The notes below the pieces were generated by a model. That model searched no databases, was not told the DNA's origin, and saw only the letters and a program-made list of their open reading frames with translations. A stretch of DNA of 64,000 bases from Micromonospora yangpuensis (GTDB lineage: Bacteria; Actinomycetota; Actinomycetes; Mycobacteriales; Micromonosporaceae), in NCBI RefSeq assembly GCF_900091615.1, contig NZ_FMIA01000002.1, positions 1,240,001-1,304,000 of the forward strand, written 5' to 3'. Each line of letters starts with the position of its first letter. Positions within the stretch are counted from its first letter, which is position 1. Positions 45,505 to 54,653 of the stretch are shown here, one piece after another. The position numbers and the translations under genes were made by a program.

Positions 45505-46206
45505 GCCGGGCAAGGTCGCGAAAGCTCGGACCGGGAAGGTGCCCATGCCGGCGACCATCGGAGGGGCGGCGGTGAACCGGAAACCCTGCGGAGGCAACGC
45601 CGCCAGCCCGGTCAGATGCTCCACGATGGGCACCCCGGCAGCCAGCAACGTGCTGTGCGCGGGACGGGTGCCGACCTCGGCCGGCCGCATGTCGTCGATG
45701 TTCACCGAGTCGATCCCGACCAGCACGGCCCCCGCCTCGACCAGCCACCGGGCGCCCGCCCCGGTCAGGTACGGCGCCTCCGGGCCGGAGTACCGTCCGG
45801 TGCCGAAGTGGACATCCCAGCCGGTGTGCAGCAGCACCGCCCGCCCCGCCACCTCGTACGTCGCCAGCAACGGCCGGTCGACCGCCCGGGAGCCGGCGGG
45901 CACCCGGACCACGACCCCGGGCAGGTCGGCGAGGCGGTCCAGGGGCACACCGGTCAGGTCCGCACCGTCGGCGTACCGGTGCGACGGAGTGTCCAGATAG
46001 GTGCCGGTGTTGGCGATCATGTCGATCCGCCCGACGTGGAACTCGGTGCCGGGGGCGTACCGGTCGCGGGACGCCTCCCGGGAAAGCCAGTCGCTGATCC
46101 GGGGTCCCGGCCAGTCCGGCAGGGTCGTCATGCCGTCCGAGATCACATGGCTCAGCTCCACGTGCCGGCGGGCACCCGGGAGCTCACGAACGGGATCGGT
46201 AGGCAT
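45502..46206 (-). CDS. Cyclase-family protein (kynurenine-formamidase-like)
   Basis: The 234-residue protein belongs to the metal-dependent cyclase/formamidase family. Motifs are HVELSHVISDGMTTLPDWPG, NTGTYLDTPSHRYADG (the HxGTHxDxPxH-type metal site, here with Asn in place of the first His), GIDSVNIDDM and HSTLLAAGVPIVEHLTGLAA. The Asn replacing His may alter metal binding. The start is ATG 46206. The substrate is unknown: formylkynurenine is one option, but no tryptophan-catabolism gene is near. It may be unrelated to the operon it precedes, as a long repeat-filled gap separates them. Confidence 0.87.
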   Translation of the reverse strand: MPTDPVRELPGARRHVELSHVISDGMTTLPDWPGPRISDWLSREASRDRYAPGTEFHVGRIDMIANTGTYLDTPSHRYADGADLTGVPLDRLADLPGVVVRVPAGSRAVDRPLLATYEVAGRAVLLHTGWDVHFGTGRYSGPEAPYLTGAGARWLVEAGAVLVGIDSVNIDDMRPAEVGTRPAHSTLLAAGVPIVEHLTGLAALPPQGFRFTAAPPMVAGMGTFPVRAFATLPG

Positions 46207-46555
46207 CACCGCATCGTGCCCGGCCGCCGGTGGGCCCGTCCACCCCGCCCGGGAAACCGCTCGATCGCCACCGCTCAGGCGGGACCAGTCGCGGGCCTCG
46301 ACCGGGAAGAAGCCCGACAAAAGTGACCTACTGAACCCCGAACCGCCTGCTGGTCGGCCACCGAGTGCCGCGCCGCTTCGCGTCGCCGGACGTCAGGGGC
46401 AACGAAAGGTGTGGGGAGATCTGTTGTCGCCAGGGCGACAACAGATCTCCCCAGACCCGCGGCTACTGGTGGTTCGCCCGTGGTCAGGTGGGTGGGGGGT
46501 GGGGGGCGTGCTTGGGCTACTTGTCTCGGGTGGGCCTGTCCGCGCCGCTTTTTGT
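46207..46555. other. Intergenic region with a 42-bp palindrome
   Basis: No supported gene lies in these 349 bases between the cyclase start and the end of the next minus-strand gene. The notable feature is the long palindrome at 46412-46453, listed separately. Confidence 0.5.
46412..46453. repeat. 42-bp near-perfect palindrome
   Basis: TGGGGAGATCTGTTGTCGCC (46412-46431) is followed by 2 bases and then its exact complement (46434-46453). Unlike the GC-only terminators nearby, the stem contains AGATCTGTTGTCG, a mixed sequence. It lies 103 bases past the stop of the membrane-protein gene on the minus strand, so it could be a terminator or a protein-binding site. Confidence 0.85.
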
Positions 46556-47260
46556 TCAGCGGAGGGGGCAACGGCCGGCGCTGTAGTACTGGACGGCGGC
46601 CAGGATCTCCGCCTCCGACCTGTCGGCGAAGTTGAGCGTGGCGACCAGCCCGGAGCCGTAGAAGGCCTTCAGGAGTCCGCTGTCGAAGGCGGTGTACGCG
46701 CCCAGGTTCTGCAGCGTCCGGGGGTCGTGGGGCTGAACGACCAGCATCTTCTCCAGACTCCAGCGGCGACGGGAGATCTGCGCGACGGCCTCCCAGGGCA
46801 GCCAGACCGCCTGACCCCGGGTCGGTCGGGACCGGATCCACAACCCGTCGGGGCCGAGCGCCAGCACCGGCCCACCGGACGCGAGCAGCCAGATTTGGAG
46901 TCCCAGCGGCAGCACGAGCCCGAGCAGGCTGATCACGGCGATGACCACGGTGATGCCGACGGCGCTTCCAGCACTGCCGGCCTGGGCGATGGCGAAACCG
47001 ACACAGCAGAGGATGGGCAGGAGGACCGCACCCACGACCGCGCTGATCAGCCCGACTCGCTTGGCGATGTTGGGCCGGGCCACGAAGGGCTGGTCCTCGG
47101 GGATCCGCTTGGTCGTCGGTGCCGGTGGAGGCACCGGCGGGTAGGACTGCGGGTAGCCGGGCTGCGACTGCCCCGGCTGCGGCCATCCCTGCGGGTACGC
47201 CGAGGGTGGCCCGGACTGCGGTTGTTGGTCGGGCGACGACCAGGACGGCGGGGTGGACAC
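46556..47260 (-). CDS. Pro/Gln-rich membrane protein with PH-like C-terminus
   Basis: The GTG at 47260 gives a 234-residue protein. The N-terminus is Pro/Gln/Ser/Tyr-rich (YPQGWPQPGQSQPGYPQSYP) and typical of disordered cytoplasmic tails of actinobacterial membrane proteins. Two helices follow (RVGLISAVVGAVLLPILCCV and ITVVIAVISLLGLVLPLGLQ). The soluble C-terminal domain (ALGPDGLWIRSRPTRGQAVW, then LPWEAVAQISRRRW) resembles bacterial PH-type proteins. The upstream open frame to 47794 is not supported as coding. Function is unknown. Confidence 0.78.
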   Translation of the reverse strand: MSTPPSWSSPDQQPQSGPPSAYPQGWPQPGQSQPGYPQSYPPVPPPAPTTKRIPEDQPFVARPNIAKRVGLISAVVGAVLLPILCCVGFAIAQAGSAGSAVGITVVIAVISLLGLVLPLGLQIWLLASGGPVLALGPDGLWIRSRPTRGQAVWLPWEAVAQISRRRWSLEKMLVVQPHDPRTLQNLGAYTAFDSGLLKAFYGSGLVATLNFADRSEAEILAAVQYYSAGRCPLR

Positions 47261-47638
47261 CGGAGGCACTCCAGAGATCGACGGGTGAGGCGGAGTCGTC
47301 CCACGAGCGCGGTCTCGTCCCCGGCGCTCGATCAACTCCGCCCACCGTAGTCCGGGCGTGCACTTCCCGCCCGGCACGGCAACCCTGGCGTACCCGGGGC
47401 GGGGGCCGCGGGCCTCCCCGAACAGGTCCGCGCACCCCCGGGCCGCCAGCACGGCGATCTCCCCGGGCCCCGTGGACCATCTTCGGCCGGCTACCGGGCC
47501 CGGGTCTTGAACATCGTTGCTCACTTCACCGACACAGCCACCCCACCCCACCCCACCCCACCCCCCAGGCCGCCGCCCCACCCCCGGGCCACCCGCACCG
47601 GCACTCCGCCAACCTGGTGTCGCCTCCGCCCGGCGGAG

Positions 47639-47690
47639 AAGATCTTGGAAGTTATCGGCCCCCGGAGGGGCACTTTTCTTCCAAGATCTT
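47639..47690. repeat. Inverted repeat with 13-bp arms
   Basis: AAGATCTTGGAAG (47639-47651) is mirrored exactly at 47678-47690. The 26-base spacer holds a GC stem of its own (GCCCCC with GGGGC). The arm itself starts with the palindrome AAGATCTT. It directly abuts the 14-bp tandem array. Confidence 0.88.
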
Positions 47691-47788
47691 GTGCGCCGCT
47701 CCGTGTGCGCCGCTCCGTGTGCGCCGCTCCGTGTGCGCCGCTCCGTGTGCGCCGCTCCGTGTGCGCCGCTCCGTGTGCGCCGCACCGG
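47691..47788. repeat. 14-bp minisatellite (7 copies)
   Basis: Six exact copies of GTGCGCCGCTCCGT are followed by a variant seventh, GTGCGCCGCACCGG. It begins at the base after the inverted repeat. There are no spacers, so it is not a CRISPR. Confidence 0.92.
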
Positions 47789-47870
47789 GTTCACCGCCCG
47801 CCCAGGGGGTGCCAGACACCGCCGTCCCTCGGGACACCGGACGCCCAGTCATCGGGCTGGGCAGAAAGGG

Positions 47871-48758
47871 TCAGGTGAGCAGCCGGCGTAGCTGGGCCGG
47901 CGGCTGGCCGAGTTGGTCCCGGACCACCCGGGTGAGGTGGGCCTGGTCGGCGAAGCCGTGGTCGGCGGCGACCGCGCGCAGCGGCCGGCCGTTGGACTCG
48001 GCGAGGGTGTCGAGCACCGCGCGGACCCGCAACCGGTTCCGGTACGCGGTCAGGCTCTCCCCGGTGACCCGCTGGAACACTCGGCTCAGATGGTGCGGTG
48101 AGCTGCCCACCTCACGGGCCACCTCGTCGAGGGTACGGGTGAAGCCGTGGCCGGCCAGCACCTCGCGGGCCCGGTCGGCCAGTCGCCGGTGCGCGACCAG
48201 GGTGGCCGGCCGGCGGCGGACGGCCCGGTCCACCTCGGCACCGGGTGGGTCGGCGGCGCGGGTGGTGTGCTGCAACAGCCGGCCGAGGAACAGGTGCAGC
48301 CGTTCGGCAAGCTCGAAGGCGTCCAGGCCCCGACTCGCCTCGGCGACCAGCAGCCGGTGTGCCAGGTCCAGCCGGGCGTCGGAGCTGCCCGCCCAGCCAC
48401 CCCGGTCGAGCCAGTGCGCGGCGTCGGGTCGCTCGGCCAGCACCTCGGCGTCGACCTCCAGACAGGTGTACGAGTCTCCGCAGCCCAGCGGGTGGGAGAC
48501 CGACAACTCGTCACCGGGGCGGGTGAGCACCACCGAGGTGGCGTCGGAGAACTCGATCCGGTCGTTGAGCCGCCGCCGGTACACCCCGGAGCGGCCGAGC
48601 AGCACCCGGTGCCGGGCCTCTGGTGCGGGCTCGGTCCAGCCGTGCTGCTCGACGAGGCATCGCGCCTGGAAGATCAGCATGCCGTCGGGGTGCCCGAGCA
48701 CCCGCCACCGGGCGGCGGTCGTGGCCCGGCGGGGATCACTGCCGACCCCCTCAGACAC
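47871..48758 (-). CDS. AraC-family transcriptional regulator
   Basis: The 295-residue protein has an N-terminal AraC-type sensing region (HRVLLGRSGVYRRRLNDRIE; a Cys-containing segment HPLGCGDSYTCLEVDAE) and a C-terminal double helix-turn-helix (AREVLAGHGFTRTLDEVARE, VGSSPHHLSRVFQRVTGESL, then VAADHGFADQAHLTRVVRDQ). The start is GTG 48758. It stands alone and diverges from mfd. The target and inducer are unknown. Confidence 0.92.
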   Translation of the reverse strand: MSEGVGSDPRRATTAARWRVLGHPDGMLIFQARCLVEQHGWTEPAPEARHRVLLGRSGVYRRRLNDRIEFSDATSVVLTRPGDELSVSHPLGCGDSYTCLEVDAEVLAERPDAAHWLDRGGWAGSSDARLDLAHRLLVAEASRGLDAFELAERLHLFLGRLLQHTTRAADPPGAEVDRAVRRRPATLVAHRRLADRAREVLAGHGFTRTLDEVAREVGSSPHHLSRVFQRVTGESLTAYRNRLRVRAVLDTLAESNGRPLRAVAADHGFADQAHLTRVVRDQLGQPPAQLRRLLT

Positions 48759-48950
48759 CGAACCACCCCAGGTCGGACCCGCACAGCTCGGACCGCGCTG
48801 AACTGGATCTTCGTGGGCCGGACCGTACCGGGCCGTGGCTACCGGCTGGCCGAACGGATGTCACCACAGAGAGATAGTGTCGACTGGTGTAACCCCCCGT
48901 CCAGCCCGGACGCGGGGTGATCGTCGTGTCCTCCCGCTGGAAGTGATCAC

Positions 48951-51900
48951 ATGCTCGCCGGACTTTTCTCCGCCGCCCTGGCCGACCCGGGGCTGGCTCG
49001 GGCGCGTGACCTCGCGCGGTCCGGTGCCGCGCAGGTCGACGGGCTCGATCTGACCGCCCCACCGGCGTTGCGCCCGTTCGCGGTGGCGGCGGTCGCCGCC
49101 GACCCCGACGGCCACCCCGACACCGAGAACGACACCCGGCGACCGGGCGGCGGAGCAGCGGCACCGGGCACCGGCGCCGGGCACCCGGGCGGAGGCGCCG
49201 GGCACCCGGGCACCGGCACCGGGCGGCCAGGCACCGGTACCGGGCACCCGGGCGGAGGCGCCGGGCGGCCGGGCACCGGCGGCGGGGCCGGGCGGCCGGT
49301 GCTGGCGGTGACCGCGACCAGCCGGGAGGCCGACGACCTGGCCGCCGCGCTGGGCGGTCTGCTGCCGGCGGAGCAGGTGGCCGTCTTCCCGTCCTGGGAG
49401 ACGTTGCCGCACGAGCGCCTCTCGCCCCGCTCCGACACGGTCGGCCGGCGGCTGGCGGTGCTGCGCCGGCTGGCGCACCCGGACGCCGCCGACGCCCACG
49501 GTCGTACCGGGGCGTTGCGGGTGGTCGTCGCTCCGGTCCGTTCGCTGCTGCAACCGCAGCTCAAGGGGCTCGGTGACCTGGAGCCGGTGCGGTTGACCGG
49601 TGGGGCCGAGGCCGATCTGGAGCAGGTCGCCCGCCGGCTGACGGACCTGGCGTACGCCCGGGTGGACCTGGTCACCAAGCGCGGCGAGTTCGCGGTGCGC
49701 GGCGGGATCCTGGACGTCTTCCCGCCCACCGACGAGCATCCGTCCCGGGTCGAGTTCTGGGGCGACGAGGTGGAGGAGATCCGTACCTTCGCCGTCGCCG
49801 ACCAGCGCACCATCGAGGCGGTGCCGGGGCTGTGGGCACCGCCCTGCCGGGAGCTGCTGCTCACCCCGGACGTGCGGGAGCGGGCCGCCGCGCTGGCCAA
49901 GGAGCATCCCGAGCTGGCCGAGATCCTCGACAAGCTGGCCGAGGGCATCCCGGTGGAGGGGATGGAGTCGCTGGTCCCGGCGCTGCTCGGCGACGACAGC
50001 CTGGAGCTGCTGCTGGAGACCATGCCGGCCGGCACCCACGTACTGCTCTGCGATCCGGAGCGGATCCGCACCCGGGCGCACGACCTGGTCCGTACCTCGG
50101 AGGAGTTTCTGCAGGCCAGCTGGGCCGCGGCCGCTGTCGGAGGCCAGGCCCCGGTGGACCTCGGCGCCGCCGCCTTCAAGACCCTGGCCGAGGTACGCGC
50201 CACCGCCGCGACGCGGCGTCAGCCCTGGTGGACGCTGTCGCCGTTCGGGCTGGCCCAGGCCGACGCGGCACCGGCCCGGCAGCCCTGGGAGGACGCGCCC
50301 GGGGAGGTGGACGTCACCCCCGACGACGCGATCGCCGTCACGCTGGCCGCCCAACCCGCCCCGCTGTACCACGGCGAGACGCCGCGCCTGGTCGACGACC
50401 TCACCCGCTGGTCCGGCGAGGGCTGGTCGATCGCGCTGGTCTTCGAGGGGCACGGTCCCGCCCAGCGGGCCGTCGAGGTGCTGCGCGACGCCGGCCTCGG
50501 TGCCCGCCTGGTCGACCAGGTGCCGACCGCCCCGGCCCCGGGTGAGCTGCTGGTCGCCTGCGGTCCGCTGCGCCACGGCTTCGTCGACGAGGCGTCCCGG
50601 TTCGTCCTGCTCACCGGCGACGACATCACCGGCGGCCGGGGCAGCTCGACCCGGGACATGCGCAAGATGCCGAGCCGGCGGCGCAACACCATCGACCCGC
50701 TGGAGCTGAAGGCCGGCGACCACGTGGTGCACGAGCAGCACGGCATCGGCCGGTACGTGGAGCTGGTGCAGCGCACCGTGAACGGGGCCTCCCGGGAGTA
50801 CCTGGTCATCGAATACGCCCCCAGCAAGCGCAACCAGCCGGGCGACCGGCTCTTCGTCCCCACCGACCAGCTCGACCAGCTCAGCCGGTACGTCGGCGGC
50901 GAGCAGCCCACCCTGCACAAGATGGGCGGCTCGGACTGGCAGAAGTCCAAGGCCCGGGCCCGTAAGGCGGTCCGGGAGATCGCCGCCCAGCTCATCCAGC
51001 TCTACGCCGCCCGCAAGGCGTCCAAGGGGCACAACTTCGGTCCGGACACCCCGTGGCAGCGGGAGCTGGAGGACGCCTTCCCCTGGCAGGAGACCCCCGA
51101 CCAGCTGGCCGCCATCGAGGAGGTCAAACGGGACATGGAGCAGACCGTCCCGATGGACCGGCTGATCTGCGGCGACGTCGGGTACGGCAAGACCGAGATC
51201 GCGGTCCGGGCGGCGTTCAAGGCGGTCCAGGACGGCAAGCAGGTGGCGGTGCTGGTGCCCACCACGCTCCTGGCCCAGCAGCACTACAACACCTTCGCCG
51301 AGCGGATGGGGCAGTTCCCGGTGGTCATCCGGCAGCTGTCGAGGTTCCAGACGCCGAAGGAGACCGAGCGGACCCTGGAGATGGTCGCCGACGGCAGCGT
51401 CGACATCGTCATCGGCACCCACCGGCTGCTGCAGACCGCCACCCGGTTCAAGCAACTCGGCCTGGTGATCGTGGACGAGGAGCAGCGCTTCGGCGTCGAG
51501 CACAAGGAGCACCTGAAGACCCTGCGCGCCTCGGTCGACGTGCTCAGCATGTCGGCCACCCCGATCCCGCGGACCCTGGAGATGGCGATCACCGGGATCC
51601 GGGAGATGTCCACCATCGCCACCCCGCCGGAGGAGCGGCACCCGGTGCTGACCGCCGTCGGGGCGTACGACGACCGGCAGGTGGCCGCCTCCATCCACCG
51701 TGAACTGCTCCGCGACGGGCAGGTGTTCTACCTGCACAACCGGGTCGAGTCGATCGACCGGACGGCCCGGAAGCTGCGCGAGCTGGTGCCCGAGGCCCGG
51801 GTCGCGGTGGCGCACGGGCAGATGGGCGAGGAGGCCCTGGAGAAGGTGATGGTCGGCTTCTGGGAGAAGGAGTTCGACGTGCTGGTCTGCACCACGATCG

Positions 51901-52745
51901 TGGAGTCCGGCATCGACATCCCGAACGCCAACACGCTGATCGTGGAGCGGGCCGACCTTCTCGGCCTGGCCCAGCTGCACCAGATCCGGGGCCGGGTCGG
52001 CCGGGGCCGGGAGCGGGCGTACGCGTACTTCCTCTACCCGCCGGAGAAGCCGCTGACCGAGCACGCCCACGAGCGGCTGGCCACCATCGCCCAGCACACC
52101 GAGCTGGGCGCCGGCATGTACGTGGCGATGAAGGACCTGGAGATCCGGGGCGCGGGCAACCTGCTCGGCGGCGAGCAGTCCGGCCACATCGAGGGCGTCG
52201 GCTTCGACCTGTACGTCCGGATGGTCGGTGAGGCGGTCTCGGCGTTCAAGGGTGAGCAGGCCGAGGAGGAGACCGACGTCAAGATCGATCTGCCGGTCGA
52301 CGCGCACCTGCCGCACGACTACGTCGGGGTGGAGCGGCTGCGCCTGGAGATGTACCGCAAGCTCGCCGAGGCCCGCGACGACGACCGGCTGCGCGAGGTG
52401 GCCGCCGAGATGACCGACCGGTACGGCGAACCGCCCGCCCCGGTGCAGAACCTGATCGCGGTGGCCCGGTTCCGGCTGCTGGCCCGCCGCTACGGCCTGA
52501 CCGACGTCAGCATGCAGGGCAAGCACCTGCGCTTCGGCCCGCTGCCGCTGCCCGACTCCAAGCAGCTGCGACTCAAGCGGTACCACCCGGACTCGGTCTA
52601 CAAGCAGGCCACCGACCAGGTGAGCGTGCCCCGGCCGAGCACCCGCCGGGTGGGCGGCGAGCCGCTGCGCGACCAGGCCCTGCTGCAGTGGTGCGAGCAG
52701 TTGCTCACCGACGTCCTCGGCGCGCCCGTCGGGGCCGGGAAGTGA
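48951..52745 (+). CDS. mfd: Transcription-repair coupling factor
   Basis: Mfd removes stalled RNA polymerase and recruits UvrA to the lesion. The 1264-residue protein has the UvrB-like N-terminal module ([40 protein letters not shown]), the RNA-polymerase interaction domain ([20 protein letters not shown], about residue 590), the RecG-like translocase ([20 protein letters not shown] about 740; [46 protein letters not shown]) and the C-terminal TRCF domain. Residues about 63-117 form an unusual Gly/Pro/His/Thr-rich repeat inserted near the N-terminus. It opens the mfd, lipoprotein, mazG set. Confidence 0.97.
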   Translation: MLAGLFSAALADPGLARARDLARSGAAQVDGLDLTAPPALRPFAVAAVAADPDGHPDTENDTRRPGGGAAAPGTGAGHPGGGAGHPGTGTGRPGTGTGHPGGGAGRPGTGGGAGRPVLAVTATSREADDLAAALGGLLPAEQVAVFPSWETLPHERLSPRSDTVGRRLAVLRRLAHPDAADAHGRTGALRVVVAPVRSLLQPQLKGLGDLEPVRLTGGAEADLEQVARRLTDLAYARVDLVTKRGEFAVRGGILDVFPPTDEHPSRVEFWGDEVEEIRTFAVADQRTIEAVPGLWAPPCRELLLTPDVRERAAALAKEHPELAEILDKLAEGIPVEGMESLVPALLGDDSLELLLETMPAGTHVLLCDPERIRTRAHDLVRTSEEFLQASWAAAAVGGQAPVDLGAAAFKTLAEVRATAATRRQPWWTLSPFGLAQADAAPARQPWEDAPGEVDVTPDDAIAVTLAAQPAPLYHGETPRLVDDLTRWSGEGWSIALVFEGHGPAQRAVEVLRDAGLGARLVDQVPTAPAPGELLVACGPLRHGFVDEASRFVLLTGDDITGGRGSSTRDMRKMPSRRRNTIDPLELKAGDHVVHEQHGIGRYVELVQRTVNGASREYLVIEYAPSKRNQPGDRLFVPTDQLDQLSRYVGGEQPTLHKMGGSDWQKSKARARKAVREIAAQLIQLYAARKASKGHNFGPDTPWQRELEDAFPWQETPDQLAAIEEVKRDMEQTVPMDRLICGDVGYGKTEIAVRAAFKAVQDGKQVAVLVPTTLLAQQHYNTFAERMGQFPVVIRQLSRFQTPKETERTLEMVADGSVDIVIGTHRLLQTATRFKQLGLVIVDEEQRFGVEHKEHLKTLRASVDVLSMSATPIPRTLEMAITGIREMSTIATPPEERHPVLTAVGAYDDRQVAASIHRELLRDGQVFYLHNRVESIDRTARKLRELVPEARVAVAHGQMGEEALEKVMVGFWEKEFDVLVCTTIVESGIDIPNANTLIVERADLLGLAQLHQIRGRVGRGRERAYAYFLYPPEKPLTEHAHERLATIAQHTELGAGMYVAMKDLEIRGAGNLLGGEQSGHIEGVGFDLYVRMVGEAVSAFKGEQAEEETDVKIDLPVDAHLPHDYVGVERLRLEMYRKLAEARDDDRLREVAAEMTDRYGEPPAPVQNLIAVARFRLLARRYGLTDVSMQGKHLRFGPLPLPDSKQLRLKRYHPDSVYKQATDQVSVPRPSTRRVGGEPLRDQALLQWCEQLLTDVLGAPVGAGK
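49138..49302 (+). repeat. GC-rich coding repeat inside mfd
   Basis: Short repeats of the type CCGGGCACCCGGGC with GGAGGCG or ACCGGC alternate here and encode [16 protein letters not shown] and GRPGTGTG blocks. The unit sizes keep the frame. Confidence 0.8.
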
Positions 52746-52785
52746 CGCCCCGGGCCGGTCGGGGCCGCCCGGAGGGTGTGAGAGA

Positions 52786-53577
52786 GTGATCCGTATGCGT
52801 GTTCGTCGTCTCATCGCCGCTGCCAGCGTCGCGGCTCTCGGTCTTGTCTCCGTCGCCGGCTGCGGCAACAGCTCACCGGACGTCGCCGCGTACGTCGGTG
52901 ACGCGAGGTACTCGCTGGAGCGGGTGGACGAGGTCTACGACGACGCCCAGGCCCGCTACGGCGCGGCCGTACGCGAGCAGGCCACCCAGGCCGACGCCAC
53001 CCCGTCGCCCGAGCAGTTGCGCTCGAAGGTGACCCGCCAGGACGTGGTCAACCTGCTGGTCAGCCTGGAGCTGGGCCGGCGGGTGGCCGCCGACAAGGGT
53101 GTCCAGGTGCCCGACGAGATCCGGCCCGAGCAGCTGGCGGAGCAGCTCCAGATGCCCGCCACCGCCGAGTACACCAAGCTCTGGAGCGAGTGGCTGGACG
53201 TCTCCACCGCGCTCGGCGGCGCGCTGCCGCCGGCCCAGCTCAGCGACGACGCGGTGCTGGCGGTCTACCGGGCGATCGAGAAGACCGGGGCGATCCAGCC
53301 CGGCCTCTCCGTGGCCGAGGTGCGGCAGGCCTTCGGCGAGGGCACCTTCGTCCGGCAGGCCTCCGCGCTCAGCGCCGCCCTCACCTCCGAGGCCGAGCGG
53401 GTCGGCACGACGATCAATCCGAGGTTCCGGCCGATCGGGGTGCCGTCGGTGGTCAGCACCGGCCAGTCGCTGGTCTTCTACTCGCTGCCCTACATCGACG
53501 AGGCCGGCCCGGTGACCGACATCTCGACCCCGCGCGCCCCGGCCGGCGGCCCGAGCGCCGCCCCGGCCGCCGGTTGA
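52786..53577 (+). CDS. SurA-N-like lipoprotein
   Basis: The GTG at 52786 lies 10 bases after GGAGG. The 263-residue product has a lipoprotein signal (AAASVAALGLVSVAGC, Cys about residue 26) and then a helical region like the N-terminal domain of SurA/PrsA chaperones (RYSLERVDEVYDDAQARYGA; VTRQDVVNLLVSLELGRRVA). No peptidyl-prolyl isomerase domain follows, and the C-terminus is Ala/Pro-rich. The stop is 3 bases before the mazG start, so the genes are coupled. The mfd-lipoprotein-mazG order is common in actinomycetes. It is possibly a secretion chaperone. Confidence 0.85.
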   Translation: MIRMRVRRLIAAASVAALGLVSVAGCGNSSPDVAAYVGDARYSLERVDEVYDDAQARYGAAVREQATQADATPSPEQLRSKVTRQDVVNLLVSLELGRRVAADKGVQVPDEIRPEQLAEQLQMPATAEYTKLWSEWLDVSTALGGALPPAQLSDDAVLAVYRAIEKTGAIQPGLSVAEVRQAFGEGTFVRQASALSAALTSEAERVGTTINPRFRPIGVPSVVSTGQSLVFYSLPYIDEAGPVTDISTPRAPAGGPSAAPAAG

Positions 53578-53579
53578 GC

Positions 53580-54629
53580 ATGACCCGGCGGATCGTACTG
53601 CTGGTCACCTCACCGCGGCTGCCGGCCGGCCTGCTGACCGCTGCCGCCTGGGACGTGCTGCGTACCCGTCCGGTGTTGGCCGGGGAGCGCAGCGCGCTGA
53701 CCGCGGCGCTGGACGCGACGGGCGTCGAGGTCACCGTGGTCGACGGCCCACCGGCGCAGGCGTTGCTGGACGCCGCCGCCGAATACGGCACGGTGGTCTG
53801 GTTGGCCGGCCCGGCCGGCGACGAGTCGCTGGCCCGGCAGGTGGGGCTGCGGCTGGCCCGCGAGCCCGGCCTGGCCGAGCTGGAACTGATGTACGGCTCG
53901 TGGGACCCGCCGGGGGCCCGGCTGCTCGACGCGGTCGAGGTGATGGACCGGCTGGCCTCGCCCGGCGGCGACCCGTGGAAGCGGGCGCAGACCCACCGCA
54001 GCCTCGCCCACTTCCTGCTGGAGGAGTGCTACGAGGCGTACGACGCGATCAGCGCCGACGACACCGAGGCGCTCCGCGAGGAGCTGGGTGACGTGCTGCT
54101 CCAGGTGCTGCTGCACGCCCGGCTGGCGGAGAACCTGCCCGACGACGAACGGTGGAGCGTCGACGACGTGGCCGGCGCGCTGGTGGAGAAGCTGGTGCGG
54201 CGCAACCCGCACGTCTTCGCCGACGGCGAGGCCGGCTCGTTGGCTGACATCGAGGCGAGCTGGGAGCGGATCAAACAGGCCGAGAAGGCCCGGGACTCGG
54301 TGCTGGACGGCATCGCGCTGAGCCAACCCGCCCTTGCCCTGGCGGCCAAGATCCTGGACCGGGCCGGCCGGGTCGGGCTGGCCGTCCCGCCGCCGCTGGC
54401 CGACTCCCAGGTCGACCCGGAGGCCAGGCTCGGCGCGAGCCTGCTCGCCACCGTCGCCGCCGCCCGCAGCGCCGGCCTGGACCCGGAGGCGGCCCTGCGC
54501 CGCGCCGCCCTGGCCTACGCCACCGCCGTCCGCGCCGCCGAACGGGAGCCGGTAGTGGACCCGGCCGCCGAAGGGCGACCCGTCGCGGATTCCGCCGCCG
54601 AGCACGCCGTCGGCGAGCGCACCGACTGA
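53580..54629 (+). CDS. mazG: MazG nucleoside triphosphate pyrophosphohydrolase
   Basis: MazG hydrolyses (deoxy)NTPs to monophosphates plus pyrophosphate and clears damaged nucleotides. The 349-residue protein has an N-terminal half typical of actinobacterial MazG (a methylase-like remnant, RIVLLVTSPRLPAGLLTAAA) and the MazG domain: LLDAVEVMDRLASPGGDPWK, RSLAHFLLEECYEAYDAISA (metal-binding Glu), REELGDVLLQVLLHARLAEN and VRRNPHVFADGEA. A degenerate second region follows. Gene order mfd-mazG matches M. tuberculosis. Confidence 0.94.
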   Translation: MTRRIVLLVTSPRLPAGLLTAAAWDVLRTRPVLAGERSALTAALDATGVEVTVVDGPPAQALLDAAAEYGTVVWLAGPAGDESLARQVGLRLAREPGLAELELMYGSWDPPGARLLDAVEVMDRLASPGGDPWKRAQTHRSLAHFLLEECYEAYDAISADDTEALREELGDVLLQVLLHARLAENLPDDERWSVDDVAGALVEKLVRRNPHVFADGEAGSLADIEASWERIKQAEKARDSVLDGIALSQPALALAAKILDRAGRVGLAVPPPLADSQVDPEARLGASLLATVAAARSAGLDPEAALRRAALAYATAVRAAEREPVVDPAAEGRPVADSAAEHAVGERTD

Positions 54630-54653
54630 GGACGGTCCGGCTAGGGTCGTCGC

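Larger units (their letters stand above)
47261..47870. other. Repeat-rich gene-free region
   Basis: No supported gene lies in these 610 bases. From left to right they hold a poly-CCCCA tract (about 47541-47570), the inverted repeat at 47639-47690 and the 14-bp array at 47691-47788. Open frames on both strands here are products of repeats and high GC. Confidence 0.6.

Noticed and set aside
47691..47788. CRISPR array
   Set aside because: The units are 14 bases in direct contact with no spacers; no cas gene is near.
47261..47794. N-terminal extension of the membrane protein ending at 46556
   Set aside because: The frame runs through the minisatellite and GC-rich spacer; the Pro/Gln-rich start at 47260 fits normal actinobacterial membrane proteins.
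48861..52868. Very long open frame on the minus strand opposite mfd
   Set aside because: High GC at third codon positions of mfd removes stops on the other strand. The translation is Gly/Arg/Gln/His-rich with no domain, and mfd is unmistakable.
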